Positions 1-8,718 of a DNA stretch of 64,000 nt are shown here, piece by piece. The stretch's first letter is position 1. Each line of letters starts with the position of its first letter. The DNA lies in contig JAICXC010000005.1 of NCBI GenBank assembly GCA_025980665.1, positions 1 through 64,000 on the forward strand, written 5' to 3'. Under the pieces are notes generated by a model, which searched no databases, was not told where the DNA came from, and saw only the letters and a program-made list of their open reading frames with translations. A program made the position numbers and the translations under genes. Source of the stretch: Bryobacteraceae bacterium. GTDB taxonomy: Bacteria > Acidobacteriota > Terriglobia > Bryobacterales > Bryobacteraceae.

Positions 1-881
1 AAATCGTCGAGCGTCAACGGTACGCCCACGCGCCCGGCGATCGCCAGCATGTGCAGAACGAAATTACTCGACCCACCGATGGCCGCGTTTACGCGAATCG
101 CATTCTCGAATGCCTGGCGCGTGAGGATGCGAGAAATCCGCAGATCCTCGTGAACCATTTCGACAATTCGCCGCCCGGCCTGCTGCGCTAAGACGTACCT
201 CCTGGAGTCAACCGCAGGAATCGCGGCGTTGTGTGGCAGGCCCATGCCGAGCGCTTCCACCATGCTGGCCATAGTCGACGCAGTTCCCATGGTCATGCAG
301 TGACCCGCCGAGCGCGACATGCACGCCTCAGCTTCAAAGAAATCAGCGAGCTTCATCTTGCCCGCGCGGACGTCCTCACTCATCTGCCAGACACCGGTGC
401 CCGAACCGAGTCTTTCACCGTGGAAGTTGCCATTGAGCATCGGCCCGCCCGAGACGACGATCGCCGGCACGTCGCAACTCGCCGCACCCATCAGCAGCGA
501 GGGCGTGGTCTTGTCGCAGCCGCACAATAGCACCACGCCATCAATAGGATTGCCGCGGATCGATTCCTCCACATCCATGCTGGCCAGATTGCGGAACAGC
601 ATCGCCGTGGGACGGATGTTGGTTTCGCCCAGCGACATCACCGGGAATTCCAGGGGAAACCCGCCCGCTTCATAGACTCCGCGCTTCACGCGCTCGGCCA
701 CCTGACGCAAGTGCGCGTTGCACGGCGTCAGCTCGGAGAAGGTGTTGCAGATGCCAATTACGGGCAGACCATCGAAGAGATCCGGCGGGAAACCTTGGTT
801 CTTCATCCAGGAGCGGTGGATGAATCCGTCACGATCCTGGAGGCCGAACCAATGAGTGGAACGAAGTTTAGAGTTGGACAC
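1..881 (-). CDS. IlvD/Edd-family dehydratase, probably L-arabinonate dehydratase (3' end beyond left edge)
   Basis: This is a sugar-acid dehydratase that removes water from an aldonate such as L-arabinonate to give a 2-keto-3-deoxy acid. About 293 N-terminal residues are visible. Translation of the minus strand gives RSTHWFG near the start, CNTFSELTPCN, CGCDKTTPS and SAGHCMTMGTAST, which carry the three cysteines expected to bind the Fe-S cluster in this family. The run HRSWMKNQGFPPDLFDG closely resembles the rhizobial L-arabinonate dehydratase subgroup rather than the branched-chain IlvD enzymes. The start is a GTG at 881, whose first base is the last base of the upstream gene's TAG stop (TAGTG), so the two genes are translationally coupled. 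The C-terminal half lies outside the window. Exact substrate (arabinonate, xylonate, fuconate) is inferred. Confidence 0.88.
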   Translation of the reverse strand, partial: MSNSKLRSTHWFGLQDRDGFIHRSWMKNQGFPPDLFDGLPVIGICNTFSELTPCNAHLRQVAERVKRGVYEAGGFPLEFPVMSLGETNIRPTAMLFRNLASMDVEESIRGNPIDGVVLLCGCDKTTPSLLMGAASCDVPAIVVSGGPMLNGNFHGERLGSGTGVWQMSEDVRAGKMKLADFFEAEACMSRSAGHCMTMGTASTMASMVEALGMGLPHNAAIPAVDSRRYVLAQQAGRRIVEMVHEDLRISRILTRQAFENAIRVNAAIGGSSNFVLHMLAIAGRVGVPLTLDD

Positions 882-1906
882 TATCGGGAAGTATACGTCT
901 TACTGAACTTGTTCCGATTGTTGGTAACCGTGAACTTCCCGTCGCTCGAAACCGACGCTTTGATCCAGTTGCCCTTGTCTGCCGCACCCTCTTCCAGGTT
1001 GGCGATCATGTCATCCGAAGTATTGTGGTCGGCGTCATTCATCGCGCCCTTGTGGCCCTGCCAGATTCCTTCGACCTGCGGAATCTTCGCGAGCGTCTCA
1101 TAACCGCCGTTGCTGAAACCCTTGCGCGCGCCGTTATTCACGACCACCACCTGTGGCTTCAGTGACCAGATCAGAGCAGGCGCGCCGGACTGGCCGTTCG
1201 AAAATCCGTGATGCGTCGCCTGCATCAGCGAAACCTCGCCGATCTTGTTGGTCGGGCAAGCCAGCATCATTTCCCGATCCCACGTGAGATCGCCCACGTC
1301 CAGAAAGGTAAACTTTCCGTAGGTCAGCAGGAAACCCGTGCTGCGCGAGTTCTCGGTGTTGTCAGTCGGCTTGCGCTCCGCGCCTTCGCAGAGCTCGTTG
1401 ACGAATCCTCGCTTCATCGGCTTCGCGATCACCTCGCCATTCGCGCTGACCACCGTGATATCCACGCCAGCCAACGGAATCTTGTCGCCGGGCTTCACCA
1501 CTTTCCGCTTGTTCCCTGCCGCCGCGAGATAGTTCTGCCACAACATCGCGCCGTTCGGCTGCGACGCTTCGATCGATTCGCCGTGGTCCCAGATCTTGCC
1601 GATCGGCATCGCTTTCGAAAGCGCCGCCAGCCCGCCCACGTGATCGCCGTGGAAATGCGTGATCACCAGGTTGTCGATCTTGGTCAACCCCGCCGCCACC
1701 GCAGCCGCCTGGATCCGCTTCGCATCGCGATCATCGTTACCCGGAAAGCCTGTATCGACCAGTAGCGATTCGCCCGATGGAGCGATGATCAGCGTCGATG
1801 CGCCGCCTTCCACGTCGATCCAGTAAATGTCCAGCGTGCGGCGCGTTTGGGCCGCAAGCAAAATCGCCGCAGCAGCCAACAGAGAAGCAAGTTTCAAAGT
1901 GCGCAT
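881..1906 (-). CDS. Exported metallo-beta-lactamase-fold hydrolase (ComEC/Rec2-C-like)
   Basis: A secreted MBL-fold protein of 341 residues. The ATG at 1906 is preferred over an in-frame start at 1984 because it follows a G-run ribosome site and begins a clean signal peptide (MRTLKLASLLAAAAILLAAQ). The zinc motif is H84-F-H86-G-D88-H89 (THFHGDHVGG), and the fold resembles the hydrolase domain of ComEC/Rec2-like exported proteins. No DNA-uptake channel segment is present, so it is not ComEC. It overlaps the downstream dehydratase by one base (TAGTG). Its substrate is unknown; a lactone or phosphoester delivered to the sugar-acid pathway is a guess from context. Confidence 0.82.
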   Translation of the reverse strand: MRTLKLASLLAAAAILLAAQTRRTLDIYWIDVEGGASTLIIAPSGESLLVDTGFPGNDDRDAKRIQAAAVAAGLTKIDNLVITHFHGDHVGGLAALSKAMPIGKIWDHGESIEASQPNGAMLWQNYLAAAGNKRKVVKPGDKIPLAGVDITVVSANGEVIAKPMKRGFVNELCEGAERKPTDNTENSRSTGFLLTYGKFTFLDVGDLTWDREMMLACPTNKIGEVSLMQATHHGFSNGQSGAPALIWSLKPQVVVVNNGARKGFSNGGYETLAKIPQVEGIWQGHKGAMNDADHNTSDDMIANLEEGAADKGNWIKASVSSDGKFTVTNNRNKFSKTYTSR

Positions 1907-1983
1907 TTGGCCCCCTTTTTTTTCATGTCGAAAAGATCCTATCACAACGTGAGAAGATCGAGCCTGTGTCTGCGCCTGCGACA

Positions 1984-3261
1984 ATGCGCCCCACGCGAGT
2001 CCGCTACTGGGTCCTGGTTTTCACTGTCACTCTCGCGGTCATCACCTATATCGACCGCGTTGCGATTTCATTCGCCCTGCCGTACATCGGAAAAGAACTC
2101 GACCTGAACTCGATCCAGAAAGGCTGGGTCTTGACTGCGTTCGGGCTGGCTTACGCGTTGTTCGAAATCCCCGGTGGATTCCTGGGCGATTGGATGGGGC
2201 CTCGCCGCGTGATTCTCCGCATCGTTCTGTGGTGGTCGTTCTTCACCGCGGCGACTGGCTGGGCGTGGAACTTTGCCTCACTTGCAACCGCCCGGTTTTT
2301 GTTCGGAGCCGGCGAAGCGGGCTGCTTCCCGAACCTCACCAAGATGTTCACGGTCTGGCTTCCGGATCGCGAACGCAATCGCGCCCAGGGACTGATGTGG
2401 ATGAGCGCGCGTTGGGGCGGCGCTTTTACACCACCTTTGGCCGCGGCAGTTATTACCTGGGTCGGGTGGCGTCACGCCTTTGAGCTATTCGCGGGATTGG
2501 GATTGATCTGGGCGCTCGCATTTTTCTTGTGGTATCGCGACAACCCCTTGGACAATCCCAAGCTCAACGATGCCGAGCGAGAGTTGCTTCGCCGCTCTTA
2601 TAAACCGTCCGGCCATTCCGTCGTTCATTCACGTGTCCCATGGGGAAAAATGGTGCGATCTGGACGCGTGTGGCTGCTGTGCTGGCAATATTTCTTTTTA
2701 TCCTACGGCTGGTACTTCAACATCACCTGGCTGCCCACATATCTGCGCGAAGCCCGGGGAATGGACATCGCTCAGGCCGCGATGTTCGGCGTGCTTCCCC
2801 TCTTCATGGGTGGTTTGGGTAACCCGGTCAGCGTCTTCCTGGGCGAACGGCTTCTGCGCTGGACCAAGAGCGTCGACCGCACCCGCAGGATCGTCGCCAG
2901 TTTCGGATACGCGGGGGCTTGCTTGTCCCTAATAGTAACCACCTATATGCAGGACGCTCGAGCCGCAGTGATTTCCATATCCTTAGCTAGCTTTTTCAAT
3001 GATTTAGCCATGCCACCATCTTGGGCCGCCACTATGGATATGGGTGGCCGCTATGCCGGAACGCTTTCCGGCGCGATGAACAGCTGGGGCAACCTGGGCG
3101 GTGCCGTGGCGCCCGCCGTGATCGGGTACGTGCTGGCCTGGACCAATAATAACTGGAATGTGGCGTTCTACATCTCCGCAATTCTTTACGCCGCTGCGAT
3201 TCCATGCTGGATTTTCCTAGACTCGGTAACCCCCTTGGAAGTTGTAACGCCCAGCAATTGA
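1984..3261 (+). CDS. MFS transporter, anion:cation symporter (hexuronate/sugar-acid) type
   Basis: An inner-membrane major facilitator of about 425 residues with roughly twelve hydrophobic segments. The N-terminal TM1 motif VITYIDRVAISFALPYIGKEL and the loop GDWMGPRR are typical of the ACS family that carries hexuronates, galactonate and related acids. It is divergent from the MBL/dehydratase pair with 77 bases between start codons, which fits import of the sugar acid used by the dehydratase. The ATG at 1984 begins the first recognisable family residues; a GTG at 1966 with a GAGAAG upstream is an alternative start. Substrate assignment rests on family and neighbours only. Confidence 0.85.
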   Translation: MRPTRVRYWVLVFTVTLAVITYIDRVAISFALPYIGKELDLNSIQKGWVLTAFGLAYALFEIPGGFLGDWMGPRRVILRIVLWWSFFTAATGWAWNFASLATARFLFGAGEAGCFPNLTKMFTVWLPDRERNRAQGLMWMSARWGGAFTPPLAAAVITWVGWRHAFELFAGLGLIWALAFFLWYRDNPLDNPKLNDAERELLRRSYKPSGHSVVHSRVPWGKMVRSGRVWLLCWQYFFLSYGWYFNITWLPTYLREARGMDIAQAAMFGVLPLFMGGLGNPVSVFLGERLLRWTKSVDRTRRIVASFGYAGACLSLIVTTYMQDARAAVISISLASFFNDLAMPPSWAATMDMGGRYAGTLSGAMNSWGNLGGAVAPAVIGYVLAWTNNNWNVAFYISAILYAAAIPCWIFLDSVTPLEVVTPSN

Positions 3262-3266
3262 GGCCC

Positions 3267-3295
3267 TTGACCTTGCACCCAGCCGCGTGTATGCT
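3267..3295 (+). promoter_or_regulatory. Predicted sigma70-type promoter for the DUF6152 gene
   Basis: TTGACC at 3267-3272 and TATGCT at 3290-3295 are separated by 17 bases, close to the housekeeping consensus. It lies just after the stop of the transporter gene and about 60 bases ahead of the next start, so the downstream gene probably has its own transcript. Confidence 0.55.
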
Positions 3296-3354
3296 ACGAT
3301 GTTGGGCGGGCTCGTGCCTACTCATATACTCAAGTGGATGGAGGTTGTTTGCCA

Positions 3355-3765
3355 ATGAAATCTAAAATTCTCGCTGTAATCGTTGCTGGATTGGGACTGC
3401 TCCTGTGCAGTGTGCCGATGCTGGCGCACCACTCATTTGCCGCCGAATACGATTCGGCCAAGCCGGTGACGTTGACCGGAACAGTGACCAATGTCGAGTG
3501 GATGAATCCTCACGCTCGCTTCTATATCGATGTGAAGGATGAAAAGGGCGAAGTGAGCAATTGGGAGCTAGAACTCGGCAGCCCCAATGGCCTGATGCGC
3601 CAGGGTTGGACGCGCAACTCCCTGAAGAAGGGCGATGCCGTCAGCGTGACCGGATCGCTGGCAAAGGATGGATCCAAGCTGGCCAACGCTCGTACCGTTA
3701 AGCTGGCCGATGGACGCCAAGTGTTCGCGGGCTCTTCGGAGACCGAGGGCAAAGGTAAGCAGTAG
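3355..3765 (+). CDS. Exported DUF6152-family protein
   Basis: A small secreted protein of 136 residues. The ATG at 3355 follows GGAGG at good spacing. A signal peptide ends near LCSVPMLAHHSFAAEYD; the segment HHSFAAEYDSAKPVTLTGTVTNVEWMNPHARF is characteristic of the DUF6152 family, here seen as HHSFAAEYD, LTGTVT and NPHA. The rest is an OB-like small beta domain ending in a charged tail. The family is common in soil Acidobacteria and Proteobacteria next to exported cytochromes and quinoproteins, but its function is not known. The neighbouring di-haem cytochrome is consistent with a periplasmic redox role. Confidence 0.8.
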   Translation: MKSKILAVIVAGLGLLLCSVPMLAHHSFAAEYDSAKPVTLTGTVTNVEWMNPHARFYIDVKDEKGEVSNWELELGSPNGLMRQGWTRNSLKKGDAVSVTGSLAKDGSKLANARTVKLADGRQVFAGSSETEGKGKQ

Positions 3766-3890
3766 TAGTTAGGACCCATCTCAACAACCTCAGCGGGATG
3801 AGCGGCCGCATCCATGCCTCCGCTCGTCCTGCGTAGCGATCCGTGTAGTTGGGTATTGGATCGGTCTCATATTCCCAGGAGGGATTAAAG

Positions 3891-5072
3891 ATGAAGTTTT
3901 GGTCGAAAGTAACCCTTGCGACTGCAGCGGTTACGTTGCTCTCGCTCAGCGGGGTTAGATTAGTTGGCCAAGCGCCGGCGCAGGGAAAAGCTGCGACCCA
4001 AGGTAAAACCCAGGGCAAAGCAGCTCCAGCCACGGCGGCGGGACCCACGGCGGGAGAGTTCTTCAAGAACGTGACGACCCCGACGCTCAAGGATCTAACA
4101 CCGGCCGACTTCATTTTGGCCATGGGACTGGTTGCCGACAATTTGGGGCTAGACTGTGCAGATTGTCATCCGGGCGCCGGTTCGGACAAAGTCGATTGGG
4201 TGATCGACACGCCGCAAAAGAAAACCGCGCGCAAGATGATCGAAATGGTGGGCGTCATTAACAAGAACAACTTTGCGGGAGTGCAAATGGTGACCTGCTG
4301 GACATGCCATCACGGCCGCGATAAGCCAGCGACGACCATCGCGCTGGATGCGGTCTACAGCACTCCAAACTCAGAGCGGGATGACTTGGTCACGGCCGTT
4401 CCCGGACAATCCGCCGCTGCGATTTTCGATAAGTACATCGCGGCCCTAGGCGGAGCTCAGCGCCTGGCCGGCCTCACCAGCTATATCGCGACCGGGAAGA
4501 GCGTCGGATACGAAGGCTTGGGTGGCGAGGGCGAATTCAACATCTATGCAAAGTCTCCCAATCAGAAGACTACGGAGATAAGCTTTAAGGATCATCCGGA
4601 TCGCGGCAAGAGCGTATGGGCGTTCAATGGCCGTACTGGCTGGATTACAACTCCGCGCGGGTTGTTAGGCGAGTATGAAGTCACCGGAACCGGCCTCGAC
4701 GGCGTCCGGTTCGATGCCCAGATGGCTTTCCCCGGCCAGATCAAGACGCTCTTTACGAATTGGCGCGTCGGTCAGTCGGAGAGCCTGGGCGACCGCGATT
4801 TCGACGTCGTCCAAGGTGGCACGGCAAGGGGCCTGCTTGTGACGCTGTACTTTGATACCAAGACGAACCTCCTTTCGCGAATGATTATTTACACGTCGTC
4901 ACCCATCGGGCGCGCTCCCCAACAAGTGGATTTTGACAATTATCGTGATGTCAACGGCATCAAATTCCCCTTCAAAGAGACTTTCCTGTGGCTGGACGGC
5001 CGGTGGACGGCGGAGATTAGTGGAATCAAGACGAACGTCGCCATCGACGCCGCGAAATTCGGTAAACCGTAA
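3891..5072 (+). CDS. Exported di-haem c-type cytochrome (reaction-centre cytochrome-like) with C-terminal LolA-like domain
   Basis: A 393-residue periplasmic electron-transfer protein. The ATG at 3891 has AGGAGG upstream and starts a signal peptide. A low-complexity Gln/Gly/Lys/Ala linker follows (about residues 27-52). Two haem motifs are visible: CADCH at 89-93 and CWTCH at 136-140, spaced as in the photosynthetic-reaction-centre cytochrome c subunit family, although this organism shows no photosynthesis genes here. From about residue 185 a beta-rich module begins (YIAALGGAQRLAGL, then a NGRTGWITTPRG motif), which resembles the C-terminus of the M16B protein at 24578 and the protein at 26677. 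Redox partner unknown. Confidence 0.85.
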   Translation: MKFWSKVTLATAAVTLLSLSGVRLVGQAPAQGKAATQGKTQGKAAPATAAGPTAGEFFKNVTTPTLKDLTPADFILAMGLVADNLGLDCADCHPGAGSDKVDWVIDTPQKKTARKMIEMVGVINKNNFAGVQMVTCWTCHHGRDKPATTIALDAVYSTPNSERDDLVTAVPGQSAAAIFDKYIAALGGAQRLAGLTSYIATGKSVGYEGLGGEGEFNIYAKSPNQKTTEISFKDHPDRGKSVWAFNGRTGWITTPRGLLGEYEVTGTGLDGVRFDAQMAFPGQIKTLFTNWRVGQSESLGDRDFDVVQGGTARGLLVTLYFDTKTNLLSRMIIYTSSPIGRAPQQVDFDNYRDVNGIKFPFKETFLWLDGRWTAEISGIKTNVAIDAAKFGKP

Positions 5073-5097
5073 GCCTTCAGATTGCAGTTTTTCAGGA

Positions 5098-5139
5098 CAG
5101 GGAGTTGGTGGCCTAAGAGGCCCTCAACTCCCTGTTTTT
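5098..5139 (+). terminator. Rho-independent terminator after the di-haem cytochrome gene
   Basis: A perfect 10-bp stem (CAGGGAGTTG at 5098-5107 with CAACTCCCTG at 5125-5134) encloses a second 5-bp stem GGCCT/AGGCC and is followed by five T residues. It separates the cytochrome gene from the next transcription unit. Confidence 0.85.
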
Positions 5140-5141
5140 CT

Positions 5142-5172
5142 TTGTAAAAACGCATCCCAACCGTTGTATAAT
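5142..5172 (+). promoter_or_regulatory. Predicted promoter for the secreted GlcG/HbpS unit
   Basis: A perfect TATAAT at 5167-5172 has a weaker TTGTAA at 5142-5147 (19-base spacing). It follows the terminator immediately and lies about 60 bases before the next start codon. Confidence 0.5.
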
Positions 5173-5231
5173 CCCCTTCAGGCCAAGCACGGCCGCACTA
5201 CCGCGCACGCCCAAAGGACACAACCACAACA

Positions 5232-6044
5232 ATGCTGCATAGGAATTTGTTAATGGCTCCCGCCACCTTCGTCGTGGCTTTGACTTGTACCGTGGGAACA
5301 GCCAGCGCACAAAATGCAAGCGCTCAAGGCTGCGCATCTTTGCCCAACTACTCGAAATTAAAGGCCGCGCTGATCCAGGCCACTAAGGATGAGACCAGCG
5401 GTCTGAACAACCACATGTGGGCTACCATCGTCGACCGCGACGGAGTCGTCTGCGCCGTGGCATTTTCCGGCAAGGACCGGTTCTCACAATGGCCCGGCAG
5501 CCGCGTGATTTCCGCTCAGAAAGCAAATACGGCCAACGCTTTCGGCCTCGATTCGACCTCGAATAGCGACGGTTCCGGGCAAAAAGACGGCCTGTCGCTT
5601 TCGACGGCGAACCTGTTCTCCGCCGTTCAGCCCGGCGGCAGCCTCTACGGCTTGCAGTTCAGCAACCCCGTGAATGAAGACGTGGGTTACAAGATTCCTT
5701 CGGCAGCATACGGAACCCCCGCCGATCCCATGAAGGGCGGCAAGATCGGCGGTGTGAACGTCTTCGGCGGCGGCCTTGCTCTATTCGCCACGGGCAAGAA
5801 AATGGTGGGTGGTATTGGCGTCAGCGGCGATACTTCCTGCGCCGATCATTTCATCGCCTGGCGTCTGCGAAACAACCTTGGCCTGGATCACCTGGCGGGA
5901 GTGGGCGGCATTTCCGGCGATCCACAGCGCCCCGACAACATCGTGTTCGACATCGGCGCCAACGGACAGAGCGCAGGTGGATTCGGCCATCCCAAGTGCA
6001 TCAACACTGGGAATGAGAAGATGCTGCCTGCCGTTCAGCCGTAA
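5232..6044 (+). CDS. Secreted GlcG/HbpS-family haem-binding-like protein
   Basis: A 270-residue exported member of the GlcG/HbpS/PduO-C fold. A signal peptide (LMAPATFVVALTCTVGTASA) is followed by a domain with a VDRDGVVCAVAFSGKD strand, a central ISAQKANTANAFG helix and a C-terminal GGIGVSGDTSCADH segment, which is the family's signature around the ligand pocket. It is about twice the length of the minimal cytosolic form found at 8266, because of an inserted middle region. Members bind haem or corrinoid-like cofactors and often sit beside quinoprotein or alcohol-oxidising systems. AAAGGA lies upstream of the start; an internal ATG at 5253 is possible. Confidence 0.83.
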   Translation: MLHRNLLMAPATFVVALTCTVGTASAQNASAQGCASLPNYSKLKAALIQATKDETSGLNNHMWATIVDRDGVVCAVAFSGKDRFSQWPGSRVISAQKANTANAFGLDSTSNSDGSGQKDGLSLSTANLFSAVQPGGSLYGLQFSNPVNEDVGYKIPSAAYGTPADPMKGGKIGGVNVFGGGLALFATGKKMVGGIGVSGDTSCADHFIAWRLRNNLGLDHLAGVGGISGDPQRPDNIVFDIGANGQSAGGFGHPKCINTGNEKMLPAVQP

Positions 6045-6093
6045 GGTGAATAGCGTGGCGTATAATAACCTAAGACCTTAAAGGAGCACTCAT

Positions 6094-7338
6094 ATGGACG
6101 ACATGACTCGACGTGGTTTTCTCGCTGCCGGAGCGGTGGTAGCGGCGCCTTACATCCTGAAATCGGAAGATAAATCCGGAACCAAGAACCCGATTATCGG
6201 CGAGGGCGAGTACAAGTACGAGTGCATCCACGATTGGGGCCAGTTGCCCTCGAACATCAAGTACGGCAACACCCACAGTGTTGTAGAGGATTCGCAAGGA
6301 CACATCTACATTCACCACACGGTGTACAAGGACAGCCCCAGCGCCGATAGCGTCGTAGTTTTCGACGACAAGGGCAAATTCGTTCGCTCCTTCGGTCCCA
6401 TGTTCCGTGGCGGGGCTCACGGTCTGTTCCTGAGCAAAGAGGGCAAGGACGAGTATCTGTACTTCTGCGATGAGAAGCACGGCATCATCACCAAGCGCAC
6501 CCCCAAGGGTGAAGAAGTCTGGACCATGGGCTATCCGCAGGATTCCCCGATCTATCAGAAGGGGCCAGGTTCCACGGGTCCTGGGGGCGCTGCCGGCCTG
6601 AACTACCGGCCCACCAACTTCGCAATCGCGCCTAACGGCGACTTCTGGGTCGGCGACGGCTACGGCTCCTATTACATGTTCCACTACAGCCAGAAAGGCA
6701 ATTCGTATCCCAAACTGGTGAACACTTTCGGTGGGCCTCCCGCTAGCGCGGCTGCTCCTGGCGGCGGAGGCGGCGGTGCCAGAGGCGGTGGCGGTGGAGG
6801 TCGTGGACAGGGTAAAGGTCCTGGCGGCCCTGGTGGAGATCAAGCTAAGGGCGGCGGCGGCGGTCGAGCCGCAGCTCCTCCGCGGCAGCCCGGCCAGCCC
6901 GGCGTGCCGCGCAATGTACCGATTGAGTCGATGAACAATCCGCACGGCAACATGGTCGATCTACGCGATCCCGCCAAGCCGATTTTGTTGGTCGCCGATC
7001 GCGGCAACCAGCGCATCGTGCGCTACACCCTCGACGACAAACCGATTGACGTTGTCGCGGGAACCTTGCAGCCGTGCCATTTCCACGAGCACAAGGGCAT
7101 GATTGTGGTGCCCGACCTGGCAGCACGAGTGACGATCCTCGACAAAGACAACAAGATCGTCGCCCACCTGGGCGAAGGTCTCGTGGGCAATCCGCCCCGG
7201 ACCACCGACGACCGGAGTAAGTTCGTTCCCGGCCAGTTCGTGAATCCGCACGGCGCTTGCTTCGACCATGCGGGCAACATCTTCGTTGCGGAATGGGTCG
7301 AAATCGGCCGCGTCACGAAACTTCGCAAACTCGCGTAA
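6094..7338 (+). CDS. Tat-exported six-bladed beta-propeller (NHL-like) protein with Gly-rich insertion
   Basis: A 414-residue periplasmic beta-propeller. The N-terminus TRRGFLAAGAVVAAPYI is a twin-arginine signal. Propeller strands carry NHL-type motifs such as HSVVEDSQGHIYIHH, NFAIAPNGDFWVGDGYG, LLVADRGNQRIVRY and GACFDHAGNIFVAEW, like the peptidylglycine amidating lyase / NHL group. Residues 213-274 are a glycine, alanine and proline-rich insertion between blades. The ATG follows AAAGGAG. It lies 49 bases after the HbpS gene and 43 before the aquaglyceroporin gene, so the three are probably co-transcribed. Enzymatic activity is not assigned; it may be an exported ligand-binding or lyase-like propeller. 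Confidence 0.8.
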   Translation: MDDMTRRGFLAAGAVVAAPYILKSEDKSGTKNPIIGEGEYKYECIHDWGQLPSNIKYGNTHSVVEDSQGHIYIHHTVYKDSPSADSVVVFDDKGKFVRSFGPMFRGGAHGLFLSKEGKDEYLYFCDEKHGIITKRTPKGEEVWTMGYPQDSPIYQKGPGSTGPGGAAGLNYRPTNFAIAPNGDFWVGDGYGSYYMFHYSQKGNSYPKLVNTFGGPPASAAAPGGGGGGARGGGGGGRGQGKGPGGPGGDQAKGGGGGRAAAPPRQPGQPGVPRNVPIESMNNPHGNMVDLRDPAKPILLVADRGNQRIVRYTLDDKPIDVVAGTLQPCHFHEHKGMIVVPDLAARVTILDKDNKIVAHLGEGLVGNPPRTTDDRSKFVPGQFVNPHGACFDHAGNIFVAEWVEIGRVTKLRKLA

Positions 7339-7381
7339 TAAAACAGAACCAGACGTAGCACCTAGGCCTCCAAGGAGCGGC

Positions 7382-8098
7382 ATGGACCCACGACTGTTCG
7401 GTGAATTCATGGGAACTCTCGTTCTCGTGTTGATCGGCAATGGCGTTGTCGCCAATGTAGTTTTGAAGAAAACGCTGGGATCCGCCGCCGGCTGGCTCAC
7501 CATCGTTTTCGGCTACGGCCTGGGTGTAGTGGCTGGCGTCTTCGTTGCGATCGCTTGCGGAAGCGGCGACGCCCACATCAATCCAGCGGTCACGCTTGCG
7601 TTCGCCATATCATCCGGCGACTTCAGCAAATTCGTTCCTTACTTGATAGCCCAGGTACTGGGCGGATTCTTCGGCGGAATGCTGGTATGGGTCCACTTCA
7701 TGCCCCACTGGGCGGAAACCCCGGATCCCGGATCGAAGCTCGCCTGTTTTTCCACCGGGCCTGCCATTCGGAATACCGCGACCAACATTGTCAGCGAAAT
7801 CATTGGGACCTTCCTCCTGGTGCTAACCATCGCCTCCATCGTAAAAACGTCTCCAGCTCCTGGATTAGTCCCGTTTCTGGTTGGCGCGATGGTGTGGGCC
7901 ATCGGGTCCGGCTTGGGCGGCACTACCGGATTCGCGATTAATCCGGCGCGCGACCTGGGCCCGCGGATCGCTCACGCACTCCTCCCCATCCCTGGCAAGG
8001 GCGGATCGGACTTCAGCTACGGCCTGACCGTTCCCGTTCTCGGTGGGCTGGTTGGCGGAGGGCTGGCCGGCCTCTTTATTCGCATAGCGCATCTGTAA
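7382..8098 (+). CDS. glpF: MIP-family aquaglyceroporin / glycerol facilitator
   Basis: A 238-residue six-helix membrane channel. Two half-helix NPA motifs are present: HINPAVT (NPA 67-69) and FAINPARDLGPR (NPA 187-189). The aspartate straight after the second NPAR is the usual signature of glycerol-conducting members rather than strict water channels. The ATG at 7382 has AAGGAG upstream and matches the family N-terminus. No glycerol kinase or dehydrogenase is nearby; the neighbours are an exported propeller and, after a gap, formaldehyde dehydrogenase, so the channel may pass a small alcohol or aldehyde here (inference). Confidence 0.9.
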   Translation: MDPRLFGEFMGTLVLVLIGNGVVANVVLKKTLGSAAGWLTIVFGYGLGVVAGVFVAIACGSGDAHINPAVTLAFAISSGDFSKFVPYLIAQVLGGFFGGMLVWVHFMPHWAETPDPGSKLACFSTGPAIRNTATNIVSEIIGTFLLVLTIASIVKTSPAPGLVPFLVGAMVWAIGSGLGGTTGFAINPARDLGPRIAHALLPIPGKGGSDFSYGLTVPVLGGLVGGGLAGLFIRIAHL

Positions 8099-8265
8099 CG
8101 CGATCTCTCGCCATCACGTCTCAAGACTACTTCTGCCCCTGCGGAAGTTAGGGTATAATTCTTGAGCGCCCAGCGTGGGACCAACATCCAAACGAAGTTC
8201 GCCAGGCCTCACGTGCGCGGAAAACACACACACGAAGTTATGTTTCACAAGGAGAGCGAGCAATC

Positions 8266-8661
8266 ATGGTGACCTTAGCGGACGCTCGTAGAGTGATCGC
8301 AGCAGCAGAGAAAAAGGCCGGCGAAATCGGCCAGCCGATGAACATCGCCATCGCCGACGGGGGAGGAAACATCGTAGCCCACGTGCGTATGGACGGAGCA
8401 TGGATCGGAAGTATCGATATTTCGCAGAAGAAAGCGTATACCTCGCGCGCTTTCGATATTTCCACCAAGGATCTTGCGTCCCATTCGCAATCGGGCGGCC
8501 AGTTTTTCGGTATCCATGCGTCTAACAATGGGAAGATTATGATTTGTGCGGGTGGCATCCCGTTGAAGAAAGATGGCAAGGTCCAAGGCGCCATTGGCGT
8601 CAGCGGCGGATCTGGAGATCAGGACCACGCGGTAGCCGAGGCCGGCGCCGCAGCGTTCTAG
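8266..8661 (+). CDS. Cytosolic GlcG/HbpS-family protein
   Basis: A 131-residue minimal GlcG/HbpS domain without a signal peptide. It shows the family strand MNIAIADGGGNIVAHVRMDGAW, the helix ISQKKAYTSRAF and the glycine-rich segment GGIPLKKDG..GAIGVSGGSGDQD. AAGGAG precedes the ATG, and TATAAT at 8154-8159 is a possible -10 element. It is 57 bases upstream of the formaldehyde dehydrogenase gene and probably shares its transcript. Members bind haem or act as small sensor/chaperone-like proteins; the exact role is unknown. It is the second GlcG-like protein within 3 kb. Confidence 0.85.
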   Translation: MVTLADARRVIAAAEKKAGEIGQPMNIAIADGGGNIVAHVRMDGAWIGSIDISQKKAYTSRAFDISTKDLASHSQSGGQFFGIHASNNGKIMICAGGIPLKKDGKVQGAIGVSGGSGDQDHAVAEAGAAAF

Positions 8662-8718
8662 CGTACCTGAGTGCGCAAAACGACGGAGTGATGAAGAAAG
8701 GTAAAGGAGACAGGAAGT

